Assembly (NCBI GenBank): GCA_023427575.1
Contig: JAEZAY010000305.1
Span: 1-6,079 of the forward strand
Length of the DNA stretch: 6,079 nucleotides
Reading direction: 5' to 3'
Source of the DNA: Bacteroidota bacterium
GTDB taxonomy: Bacteria > Bacteroidota > Bacteroidia > Chitinophagales > Chitinophagaceae
The notes under the pieces are model-generated. The model made no database searches, was not told the origin of the DNA, and saw nothing but the letters and a program-made list of their open reading frames with translations. This document shows positions 1 through 6,070 of this stretch, piece after piece. The position numbers and the translations under genes were made by a program. Numbering within the stretch: position 1 is the first letter of the stretch; each line of letters opens with the position of its first letter.

Positions 1-1595
1 GATTTTTCATTTCTTAAAAACCCTTCCTTATCGGCATCGAGGATGGCAACCAATGATACCTCCGGCAGGTCAAGCCCTTCACGCAGCAGGTTCACGCCCA
101 CCAGCACATCGATTTCTCCCAACCGAAGCTGGCGTAAAATTTCCACCCGCTCCAGCGTGTCTACCTCACTGTGGATATACTTAGACTTAATATTGATCCG
201 GTGCAGGTAGCGGTCCATTTCTTCAGCCATCCGTTTCGTGAGGGTGGTAACCAATACCCGGTCTCCTTTTTTCACCGTGCGGTCGATCTCATCCAGCAGG
301 TCATCAATCTGGTTCACGCTGGGCCTGATTTGTATGGGCGGATCCAGGAGGCCGGTGGGCCGAACCACCTGTTCCACCACCACGCCGCCGGTATTTTCCA
401 GCTCATACTCACCGGGAGTGGCCGAAACAAAGATGACCTGATTCAACATCGACTCAAATTCATGGAAGTTCAGCGGCCGGTTATCAAGGGCCGAAGGAAG
501 CCGGAAACCAAAGTCCACCAAAACCAGCTTACGGCTTCTATCGCCGCCATACATCCCGCTAACCTGCGGAATGGTCTGATGACTTTCATCGATCACACAT
601 AAAAAATCGTCCGGAAAATAATCCAGCAGGCAGAAAGGCCGTGATCCCGGCCTCCGGCGATCAAAAAAGCGGGAGTAGTTTTCCACTCCGTTGCAATATC
701 CCAGCTCGCGCATCATTTCGAGATCAAAATTCACCCGCTCCGAGATCCGCTGCGCTTCAATAAACTTTCCCACACCTTTAAAATACTCCACCTGCGCCTG
801 CATTTCATCCTGGATTTCATACAGGATCTGCTGCATCATGTCTTTTGGAGCAATATAGAGGTTGGCGGGAAAAATGGCGGCATTCTCCAGTTTCATGATC
901 CGCTTTCCATTTTCTACGTCAATGCTTTCAATCTCCTCAATTTCGTCCCCAAAAAAAGTTATCCGGTAACCGTAGTCGAGATAGGGAAGGTTGATATCAA
1001 TCGTATCTCCTTTTACGCGGAAGCTGCCGCGGCCGAATTCGCCCTGGCTTCGCGAATAAAGTGAGTTTACCAGTGAATGTAAAAAACCCTGCCTTGAAAT
1101 AACCTGTCCCGGCTGAATCCGGATAATGCTGTTCTCGTATTCCGTTGGATTCCCGATACCATAAATACAACTTACAGAAGCCACTACGATTATATCGCGG
1201 CGCCCGCTCAGTAACTGGGCCGTTGCATGCAGACGTAATTTGTCCAGCTCCTCATTAATCGACTGATCTTTTTCAATATAGGTATCGCTCACCGGCATAT
1301 AGGCTTCCGGTTGGTAATAATCGTAGTAACTAACAAAATAACCTACTGCGTTTTCGGGAAAAAACTGTTTAAACTCGCCATACAACTGGGCTACCAGGGT
1401 TTTGTTATGCGTTAGCACAAGGGTGGGGCGCTGAACGTTCTGAATAACATTGGCAATGGTAAATGTTTTTCCGGAACCGGTCACCCCTAACAAGGTTTGA
1501 TAGCGATCTCCACTCAAAATTCCTTCGGTCAGTTGCCGGATTGCCTGAGGCTGATCTCCGGCAGGCTCATACGATGTATGTAGTTTAAAAGGCAT
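1..1595 (-). CDS. uvrB: UvrABC excinuclease subunit B (UvrB), C-terminus cut by the window edge
   Basis: UvrB is the DNA-damage-verifying helicase-like subunit of nucleotide excision repair. It is loaded by UvrA and then recruits UvrC for dual incision. I translated the minus strand from the ATG at 1595-1593; the frame stays open for 531 codons to the left edge. It opens MPFKLHTSYEPAGDQPQAI, close to the E. coli start. Visible motifs: Walker A GVTGSGKT at residues 37-44; the damage-probing beta-hairpin segment YYDYYQPEAY from residue 90; the Walker B-type DESH box at 336-339; SATPGEYE from 391; GVNLLREGLDLPEVS from 500; and DADKEGFLRNEK at the edge. About 130-150 residues should lie beyond the window, including motif VI and the UVR motif that binds UvrC. 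The start lies 7 bp after the AsmA-like stop codon with no clear Shine-Dalgarno sequence (spacer GATAAGT), which suggests co-transcription. No frameshift was seen. Identification is secure. Confidence 0.97.
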   Translation of the reverse strand, partial: MPFKLHTSYEPAGDQPQAIRQLTEGILSGDRYQTLLGVTGSGKTFTIANVIQNVQRPTLVLTHNKTLVAQLYGEFKQFFPENAVGYFVSYYDYYQPEAYMPVSDTYIEKDQSINEELDKLRLHATAQLLSGRRDIIVVASVSCIYGIGNPTEYENSIIRIQPGQVISRQGFLHSLVNSLYSRSQGEFGRGSFRVKGDTIDINLPYLDYGYRITFFGDEIEEIESIDVENGKRIMKLENAAIFPANLYIAPKDMMQQILYEIQDEMQAQVEYFKGVGKFIEAQRISERVNFDLEMMRELGYCNGVENYSRFFDRRRPGSRPFCLLDYFPDDFLCVIDESHQTIPQVSGMYGGDRSRKLVLVDFGFRLPSALDNRPLNFHEFESMLNQVIFVSATPGEYELENTGGVVVEQVVRPTGLLDPPIQIRPSVNQIDDLLDEIDRTVKKGDRVLVTTLTKRMAEEMDRYLHRINIKSKYIHSEVDTLERVEILRQLRLGEIDVLVGVNLLREGLDLPEVSLVAILDADKEGFLRNEK

Positions 1596-1602
1596 ACTTA
1601 TC

Positions 1603-4056
1603 TTATTTTTTCACGTCTTCGGCTTTGGAGGCCGCTCTGCCAAATGGATCCCAGCTAAGTTTTAGTTTCCCATCATCGCCGGTTTTTGCACGGAGGCGAA
1701 CACTTACGCCCTTGCTTTTTTTACCTTCGTCGGTGAGATCAATGTTTTTATTGCTTTTCAGCAGGTTTCTTACCGGAACAATTATGCTCATATCCGTTCC
1801 CTTCACCACATCATACACTCCTTTTACAAACAATTTCAAAGCGGTGGAACGAATTTCCATCTGATCAATTTCAAAGGCCGTTCCATTTATCCCAATACTG
1901 GTTTCAAGATCGGCAAATTGTATGGTTGAAAAATCCTGCTTCTTAAATACTTTTTCGCCCACGGCCTGAATGGGTTCAAATTTATTCAACTCGCCGTTCT
2001 CCAGTAAAAAATCAATCTTTCCCCTCGAATCGGCAGCTACCAGCGAAGCCTGATTGCTGAGGGTGGTAGACAGATCAATATCCGCTGTTAATCTTCCTTT
2101 CAGGTTTTTATTAGTGACAGCGTCCTGCCCGAAATCATTAAATGCATAAAACAAGGTCGGAATATCAAGCCTGTTGATCCGGGTCTTAATCTTCAATGCA
2201 TTCCTGTTTCCATTATCTGTCATTGTTCCACTCATCATTACCGAGCCTTTGGCATGTTTGAAAGACACTTCTTCCAGACTGATCTGTGCCGGTTTCATTT
2301 GTACTCTTGCTTCCAGATCCGTGGCATCAAAACGTTTATACTCTATTTTAGGCGATTCAAGAGTGAGCTGTACATTGCCATCAACAAACATCCGGTCGAT
2401 ATTGGCGGCTGTTCTGCCAAATGGCGCCGGCTCCGATCTTTTCGGCTTTGCCTGAGCGGGCGAGGAAAGAAACCCTTTATAATCGCTGAGATAGAGATGG
2501 GGAGAACGGATATTCCAAACCAGATTGAGCTGCTCCGGACTAATATCCAGCAGGGAAAGAAAGTTTTTGGCCCCGCCATTCATGGTAAGTTGCGTTTTCC
2601 CTGTTTTTACATTCAGCTTATTTACGGCAACATCTTTACCGCGGAAATGAATGGCGCCATTGCCTTCGGAGAACCGGATATCCCGGGGTATATACGTAAA
2701 CCCGGCATTTTCAAGCGTAATGATTCCATTCATGGCCGATTCGGTGCTGTCCGTTCCGCCAATGGGACCCTTGAAGCTGAGATCGACAAAAGTATGGCCG
2801 CCGGTGAACTGCAGGGTATTGCTGCGTGTTAATTCATTCAGTTCCTTTAAATCAAAATCGGTTAAAATCTTGCATTCGAGATAAGGTCTCTTCAGATGCG
2901 TGATCTTGATGGAATCCGATTTCAACAGAATATTGTTCCAGCTCCCGCTAAAATCTTCCACCAATAACATCGAGTTGGGATCCTCACGGGGCATCGTAGG
3001 ATCAACATTATTGGAAAAACTGGATTTAAAACTGCTGTTCGTAAAAGTTCCAAACGGGGTATTCAACGAGTTTTTTTCTACATTCAGGTGAACATTTACA
3101 ATAGGTTTAAATCGGAAATAAGTCTTGCCCGCTACATCCACCGTAAAGCTTACAGGCTTGTCAAAGCTGTAAACCGAAGTTTTTGAACGTACCGAATCCG
3201 GAAGCAAACCGACTGAATTGCTGAACGATACGTTTTTACCTACGATCGAAAGCATGTAGTCGGCATCGCGTGAGTCGAGGGTAAAATAACCGGTGAACCG
3301 GTATGTATTCTGATCGAGTTTTAAATCGATTCCTGAAAACGACAATCGTTTATTTTCTTTATTGAACCGGAGCTCAAAAGACCCCCGCAAAGGCTTTTGT
3401 TTCATATAGCTTCCTTTTTTAAGATTGAAGCCAAGACCTCCGATAAACAGGCGGGTGTCAAAATCCAGGGAAAGATGATCGCCCAGATCGGAAACCGCGC
3501 AGACCAGCTTTTGGATTTTTATATCATGCAGTTTATTTTTCCGCTTATCCTGCAACCGGAACTGGATGTTTTGCATGGCGAGGTCGGGAAATGACTGAAC
3601 CTCCTTTTCTTCCTCCTGCACTTTGTCTTGATCGCCCTGCATGATATACCCATTTGTATAACCCGATTCATCAGTAAAAAGATTAATGGAGCCGGAACGG
3701 AGTATGATCCGGCCAATTCTTTTTTTCGACAATAAGCTGATGGGGCTTACGCGAAGGTAGATATGGCGAAGATTTACAAAATCCTGTTTGTGCTGGTTCC
3801 AAAGGCTGTCGCGGATAATCACATCGCTCAGCTCCAGGGAAATAAATGGAAAGGTTCCGAAAAGTTCCGGCGATACCGAACCTACCTGAACTTCACCCCG
3901 AGAGCGTTTTTGGATTTCCGTAACGATCTTTTCACGAAGCTTGTTTTTGTTGACAGCCAGATAAATATAAAGTCCCGTCCAGATGATGACAATAATTCCA
4001 AGCAACCATAAGCAGATCTTAAGGGCTTTGCGGGTGTACCTGTTTAGTGGAGACAT
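1603..4056 (-). CDS. AsmA-like inner-membrane-anchored protein, 817 aa
   Basis: Complete ORF. The N-terminus has a short basic stretch (RYTRKALK), then one hydrophobic segment at about residues 14-35 (ICLWLLGIIVIIWTGLYIY), then a long region rich in alternating beta-strand patterns. That is the layout of AsmA-family proteins: a single inner-membrane anchor with a large periplasmic beta-structure. The opening after the anchor (GEVQVGSVSPELFGTFPFIS) matches the usual AsmA N-terminal pattern of a fibril turn followed by F-P-x-I/V-S-L. The C-terminal part from about residue 654 (GRLTADIDLS, then DSRGKIDFLLENGEL, FADLETSIGI and GTDMSIIVPV) resembles the AsmA C-terminal region. Family knowledge: AsmA/TamB/YhdP-type proteins are proposed bridge-like conduits for phospholipids between the membranes. 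That role is not shown for this protein. The gene follows mgsA by 53 bp and precedes uvrB by 7 bp. The ATG at 4056 directly precedes the anchor; an ATG 13 bases upstream is out of frame. The precise subfamily is uncertain. Confidence 0.85.
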   Translation of the reverse strand: MSPLNRYTRKALKICLWLLGIIVIIWTGLYIYLAVNKNKLREKIVTEIQKRSRGEVQVGSVSPELFGTFPFISLELSDVIIRDSLWNQHKQDFVNLRHIYLRVSPISLLSKKRIGRIILRSGSINLFTDESGYTNGYIMQGDQDKVQEEEKEVQSFPDLAMQNIQFRLQDKRKNKLHDIKIQKLVCAVSDLGDHLSLDFDTRLFIGGLGFNLKKGSYMKQKPLRGSFELRFNKENKRLSFSGIDLKLDQNTYRFTGYFTLDSRDADYMLSIVGKNVSFSNSVGLLPDSVRSKTSVYSFDKPVSFTVDVAGKTYFRFKPIVNVHLNVEKNSLNTPFGTFTNSSFKSSFSNNVDPTMPREDPNSMLLVEDFSGSWNNILLKSDSIKITHLKRPYLECKILTDFDLKELNELTRSNTLQFTGGHTFVDLSFKGPIGGTDSTESAMNGIITLENAGFTYIPRDIRFSEGNGAIHFRGKDVAVNKLNVKTGKTQLTMNGGAKNFLSLLDISPEQLNLVWNIRSPHLYLSDYKGFLSSPAQAKPKRSEPAPFGRTAANIDRMFVDGNVQLTLESPKIEYKRFDATDLEARVQMKPAQISLEEVSFKHAKGSVMMSGTMTDNGNRNALKIKTRINRLDIPTLFYAFNDFGQDAVTNKNLKGRLTADIDLSTTLSNQASLVAADSRGKIDFLLENGELNKFEPIQAVGEKVFKKQDFSTIQFADLETSIGINGTAFEIDQMEIRSTALKLFVKGVYDVVKGTDMSIIVPVRNLLKSNKNIDLTDEGKKSKGVSVRLRAKTGDDGKLKLSWDPFGRAASKAEDVKK

Positions 4057-4069
4057 ATTCCCGTTTCAT

Positions 4070-4103
4070 AAAAAAACCGGACCTGAACCATCTTCTGTTC
4101 AGG
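4070..4103 (-). terminator. Possible intrinsic terminator after mgsA
   Basis: On the minus strand, just past the mgsA stop, there is a perfect 7-bp inverted repeat: CCTGAAC at 4103-4097 pairs with GTTCAGG at 4088-4082, with an 8-nt loop. It is followed by TCCGG and then seven T residues (4076-4070). The 5-nt spacer between stem and T-run is longer than ideal, so termination may be partial. If it works, it separates mgsA from the AsmA-like gene, which would then need its own promoter inside the short gap or in the mgsA 3' end. Confidence 0.5.
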
Positions 4104-4109
4104 AAAGCT

Positions 4110-4565
4110 TTATTCTATTTTCCGTTTCAGATAACTGGTATAATCCGGTACCTGAATTTCGTAATCGTTCGTCATTAAAGGGGAGGTGAGGATGAAATCG
4201 GCCGTCGACCGATCGCAGGCAACTATGCAGTTCCAGGCGATGGCTACGCGGAGCAGGGCGCGAACATCGCTATCGTGCGGTTGAGCCTCCATAGGATCCC
4301 AGAAAAAAACCAGCAGATCAATTTCGCCATTGGCAATCATGGCGCCCACCTGCTGATCGCCACCAATCGGACCGCTCAGCAATTTCCGGATGGGCCGGTC
4401 CAGTTTATCTTCCAGCAGGGTGCCGGTAGTACCAGTAGCGCAAAGATCATGACGTGCAAGCACTGCCCGGTTAAACAATGCCCATTCGATCAGGTCTTTC
4501 TTTTTATTGTCATGAGCTACCAGAGCAATTCGTTTACGTACCGAAAGTTTTCTTGAGTTCCCCAT
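4110..4565 (-). CDS. mgsA: Methylglyoxal synthase
   Basis: MgsA converts dihydroxyacetone phosphate to methylglyoxal plus inorganic phosphate. It is the entry to the methylglyoxal bypass of lower glycolysis, used when phosphate is scarce or sugar phosphates build up. The 151-residue length fits the family (E. coli 152 aa). The alignment to E. coli is nearly collinear with an offset of one: IALVAHD with H18/D19, ATGTTG at 43-48 for phosphate binding, SGPIGGDQQVG with the catalytic base D70, FFWDP with D90, and PHDSDVRALLR with H97 and D100. These correspond to E. coli H19/D20, D71, D91, H98 and D101, so the active site appears complete. The ATG at 4565 is the only good start before the conserved core. 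It has no Shine-Dalgarno sequence and sits 4 nt past an exact Bacteroidota -7 box. The gene is divergent from the T9SS cargo gene on the plus strand. Confidence 0.96.
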   Translation of the reverse strand: MGNSRKLSVRKRIALVAHDNKKKDLIEWALFNRAVLARHDLCATGTTGTLLEDKLDRPIRKLLSGPIGGDQQVGAMIANGEIDLLVFFWDPMEAQPHDSDVRALLRVAIAWNCIVACDRSTADFILTSPLMTNDYEIQVPDYTSYLKRKIE

Positions 4566-4569
4566 GGGC

Positions 4570-4577
4570 CAAATGTA
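4570..4577 (-). promoter_or_regulatory. Candidate Bacteroidota -7 box (TACATTTG) for mgsA
   Basis: The minus strand reads TACATTTG at 4577-4570, an exact match to the Bacteroidota sigma-ABfr -7 consensus TAnnTTTG. Only four bases (GCCC) separate it from the mgsA ATG, so initiation from this box would start at or beside the start codon. No clear TTG -33 element lies 17-22 nt upstream; that stretch is an A-tract (8 A). An 8-mer with two free positions can easily occur by chance in AT-rich spacer DNA. Confidence 0.3.
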
Positions 4578-4708
4578 ATCAGAGAAAGGATTTTTTTTGT
4601 TCTGTTTTTAACTAAGATAAAATAATATCCATGGACCCCGAACGTTTTCCACATCCGGGCATAGATTTTGTGAATAACTTTTTCCCATTTTCTATCCCAT
4701 TAGATTCT

Positions 4709-5332
4709 ATGCGAAAGAGCTTACTCATATTATTGGTAGGCCTTCTGCCTTATTGTTGTATTGCGCAAATGATGATGCCGGATTTAACAGGCAACCTCCT
4801 TGCAGGTACCGATAGCAGCGGGTATGTTCAGCATTTCAGTTCCTCCGTCAGGGATCTTCAGAAAGTTGTTTTAAAGTGGAATACTCCTGATTCAGCCAGG
4901 ATCGAGTTTTTTTCGGTGGAAAGAAGTGCCAATGGAAAGGCATTTGAGGCGGTAGGGATTATTCGAATCAATTCATCGAAATTACTGGAATGGGTAGACG
5001 AAGCGCCGGAAAGGGGTCGAAACCTGTACCGGATAAGCTATGTTTCCGATCAGGGTATCCGATTGCATTCGCAACCTTTAACGGTATTAATAACTGGCGA
5101 AACCAGTTTTAAGTTTTATCCCAACCCCGTGGATAATATTCTGATTATCCGTTCCGATGTTCCAATCGAAGTGACCATCCAGGATGGAACCGGAAAGGTA
5201 AGAGTGCCAACCACCGCCATTAATGGCCTTCATACGATAAATGTCAGTAACCTTGAAAAGGGTTTGTATTACCTGCGAATCCGTAATAAGTTAACCAACC
5301 TGATCACGCAGGAAAAACTGATGAAAAATTAA
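4709..5332 (+). CDS. Small secreted protein with type A T9SS sorting domain
   Basis: A 207-residue protein when started at the ATG at 4709, which gives a typical signal peptide: basic MRK, hydrophobic core LLILLVGLLPY, and likely cleavage after CIA or CIAQ (residues 19-20). An in-frame ATG at 4631 would put 26 non-signal-like residues in front, so I reject it. Residues about 50-128 form a fibronectin-like beta-sandwich of the kind common in Bacteroidota secreted proteins (VLKWNT, then FFSVERSANGKAFEAVG, then NLYRISYVSDQG). Residues about 134-207 are a type A T9SS C-terminal sorting domain: FKFYPNP at 134-140, VTIQDGTGK, INVSNLEKGLYYLRI, and a basic C-terminal tail (EKLMKN). Family knowledge: such proteins cross the outer membrane by T9SS, the tail is usually cleaved, and the product is released or attached to surface lipopolysaccharide. 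No catalytic domain is present; an adhesive or structural role is a guess. Stand-alone on the plus strand. Confidence 0.88.
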   Translation: MRKSLLILLVGLLPYCCIAQMMMPDLTGNLLAGTDSSGYVQHFSSSVRDLQKVVLKWNTPDSARIEFFSVERSANGKAFEAVGIIRINSSKLLEWVDEAPERGRNLYRISYVSDQGIRLHSQPLTVLITGETSFKFYPNPVDNILIIRSDVPIEVTIQDGTGKVRVPTTAINGLHTINVSNLEKGLYYLRIRNKLTNLITQEKLMKN

Positions 5333-5439
5333 GGCGCCAAAAAAACGTACTTATACGCTAAGTAGAAAAACTATTGTATATGTGAAAACCTACACTTACT
5401 TTTACAGCGGTTTTTCATAGGATATTGGATTTTAAAAAC
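5333..5439 (+). other. 3' untranslated spacer of the T9SS cargo gene
   Basis: AT-rich stretch between the stop codon and the terminator, with no coding signal. It contains a perfect 6-bp inverted repeat, TACTTA at 5348-5353 and TAAGTA at 5359-5364 with a 5-nt loop. It also has a weak hairpin of AAAACC (5385-5390) with GGTTTT (5409-5414). Both stems are AT-rich or short and may have no role. Confidence 0.4.
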
Positions 5440-5475
5440 GGGGTTGAATTTCTATTCTGACCCCTTTTTTATTTT
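5440..5475 (+). terminator. Intrinsic terminator downstream of the T9SS cargo gene
   Basis: GGGGT at 5440-5444 pairs with ACCCC at 5460-5464. Inside it GAAT (5446-5449) pairs with ATTC (5454-5457) around a small loop. The stem is followed directly by six T residues (5465-5470), then ATTTT. This is a classic rho-independent layout, 108 bp past the stop codon. Read on the minus strand, the same stem is followed by G and then TTTTT, so it might also stop transcription entering from the right. Confidence 0.75.
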
Positions 5476-5715
5476 AGCCCGGCCTCAACCGATATTTATC
5501 CCCACCAAAAAAGCGGTTACCGAAAGGGGGCCGATTATAGTTAATAGCTTTTCTCCTTGCCTGTTCATCCGTATCAAAGATCAACACTCACCAGCATCAT
5601 TTTATGAATCGAACTTTACCGAGGCAGTGGAAAGCGTAGGGCGGTAGTATAAGGGGAAATTCTGTGAACTGCCGCCCGGGGTTTATAATACGGTTGCCGC
5701 TTTTTAGATTGTATT
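5476..5715. other. Non-coding spacer with nested and long hairpins
   Basis: No convincing gene on either strand. Two nested short stems occur: CGGCC 5480-5484 with GGCCG 5529-5533, enclosing AACCG 5487-5491 with CGGTT 5514-5518. A stronger 10-bp stem lies at 5639-5677 and is listed separately. The one open frame on the plus strand (5444-5647) starts with TTG inside the terminator, matches nothing I know, and is taken as spurious. Confidence 0.4.
5639..5677 (+). other. Strong 10-bp hairpin of unknown role
   Basis: GGGCGGTAGT (5639-5648) pairs with ACTGCCGCCC (5668-5677) over ten pairs, nine Watson-Crick and one T-G at 5645/5671, around a 19-nt loop. The wobble pair works as G-U only in a plus-strand transcript; on the minus strand it would be an A-C mismatch. 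It is not followed by a T-run on the plus strand (GGGGTTTATAAT follows), so it is not a simple terminator. It could be a structured RNA element, a repeat-associated palindrome, or chance. Confidence 0.4.
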
Positions 5716-5785
5716 CAGTACTGTCCGGGTAATTTCTTCGCTGGGCCTCGGAAAAAATCCGTCAATAAAATTGAAACGGACGGCG
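5716..5785 (+). repeat. Direct repeat copy 1 (about 70 bp, hairpin-containing)
   Basis: Starts CAGTACTGTCCGGGTAA, continues GGGCCTCGGAAAAAATCCGT, and ends ACGGACGGCG. The copy at 5834 matches it nearly throughout. The differences are a few substitutions, one single-base insertion and a variable patch at about 5733-5742. The 3' half can fold: TCCGT (5758-5762) with ACGGA (5776-5780), or in another register CCGTC (5759-5763) with GACGG (5779-5783). No coding potential was seen. Confidence 0.8.
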
Positions 5786-5788
5786 GTG

Positions 5789-5828
5789 ATAATGTGCAAA
5801 TGTGCCAATGTGCTAATGTGATAATATG
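5789..5828 (+). repeat. Five tandem copies of an 8-bp unit (nnAATGTG)
   Basis: Five consecutive octamers read ATAATGTG, CAAATGTG, CCAATGTG, CTAATGTG and ATAATATG. The last six positions, AATGTG, are constant except in the final copy (AATATG). The first two positions vary. The array fills almost the whole gap between the two direct repeat copies. Tract length in such short tandem repeats often varies between strains through replication slippage; whether it does so here is not visible. Confidence 0.85.
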
Positions 5829-5833
5829 CCCAT

Positions 5834-5919
5834 CAGTAGTGTCCGGGTAAAATGTATTCCCCCGGGCCTCGGAAGAAATCCGTTAAGAAAATTGAAAACG
5901 GACGGCGTAAAATAAAAAT
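5834..5919 (+). repeat. Direct repeat copy 2 (about 74 bp, plus AT-rich extension)
   Basis: Starts CAGTAGTGTCCGGGTAAAA, continues CCCGGGCCTCGGAAGAAATCC, and ends AACGGACGGCG at 5907. It lies 118 bp downstream of copy 1 in the same orientation. The stem here is one pair longer than in copy 1: TCCGTT (5879-5884) with AACGGA (5897-5902), because a C-to-T change is matched by an inserted A. The following TAAAATAAAAAT (5908-5919) is also echoed in the inverted copy near the right edge. Confidence 0.8.
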
Positions 5920-5998
5920 AATTGTTACCAAAGCTGGGAAATGATCTCTGGCTCGTAAGTCCTACTACTGCTGGGCTTTATTCTTTAGCTGTGACTTG

Positions 5999-6063
5999 TT
6001 TTTATTTAGCCGGAAGTTTCAATTTTTAGGATTTATTCCGGAGCCCGATTTTTTTGCTCCACT
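5999..6063 (-). repeat. Diverged inverted copy of the same repeat
   Basis: Read on the minus strand from 6063, it runs AGTGGAGC, A-tract, CGGGCTCCGGAATAAATCC (6047-6029), AAAATTGAAA (6026-6017), CCGGC, TAAATAAAAA (6008-5999). The same blocks occur in the same order in copy 2: CGGGCCTCGGAAGAAATCC (16 of 19 identical by eye), AAAATTGAAA, GACGGC, TAAAATAAAAA. It therefore appears to be a decayed relative in opposite orientation, giving copy 2 and this copy an inverted-repeat arrangement about 230 bp across. Confidence 0.55.
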
Positions 6064-6070
6064 TTTTTTC
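6040..6070 (+). terminator. Possible terminator-like hairpin at the right edge
   Basis: GGAGC (6040-6044) can pair with GCTCC (6056-6060) around an 11-nt loop that itself contains seven T residues. It is followed by AC and seven T residues (6063-6069). The stem is short and the loop large. It overlaps the inverted repeat copy, so it may simply be part of that repeat. Confidence 0.3.

Noticed and set aside
171..602. A 143-codon open frame on the plus strand.
   Set aside because: It lies wholly antisense to uvrB, whose translation is well conserved here (SATPGEYE and neighbouring motifs). The plus-strand protein resembles nothing known to me.
1636..2424. Identical 12-mer TCTGCCAAATGG at 1636-1647 and 2413-2424 within the AsmA-like gene, both encoding PFGR.
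   Set aside because: The similarity does not extend convincingly beyond four residues, so a coincidental shared tetrapeptide is the simplest reading.
2254..2832. A 192-codon open frame on the plus strand.
   Set aside because: It is antisense to the AsmA-like gene, has no recognisable domain, and lies inside a continuous 817-codon frame on the other strand.
4662..4670. TAGATTTTG upstream of the T9SS cargo gene as a -7 promoter box.
   Set aside because: It has three rather than two bases between TA and TTTG and no clear -33 partner, so it is only a near match.
4631..4708. Upstream in-frame ATG that would add 26 residues to the T9SS cargo protein.
   Set aside because: The added residues would precede the signal peptide and block a normal N-terminal signal. 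The ATG at 4709 gives a textbook signal peptide.
4709..4768. Possible lipoprotein signal (cysteines at residues 16-17 of the T9SS cargo protein).
   Set aside because: The residues before the cysteine are LPY, which does not fit a lipobox. The CIAQ site fits signal peptidase I better.
5444..5647. 67-codon open frame on the plus strand after the T9SS cargo gene.
   Set aside because: It begins with TTG inside the terminator stem, has no recognisable motif, and its sequence overlaps hairpins.
5640..5705. Partial resemblance to a cobalamin riboswitch core (AAGGGGAAATTCTGTGAACTGCCGCCC).
   Set aside because: The expected ATCC segment and the later CAACTGTAA-like element are missing, and the sequence is better explained by the 10-bp hairpin. 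No regulated gene follows within the window. A covariance-model search would settle it.
5716..5907. Repeat-spacer pattern considered as a CRISPR array.
   Set aside because: There are only two imperfect copies, each about 70 bp, with a spacer made of octamer repeats, and no cas genes. This does not fit CRISPR.
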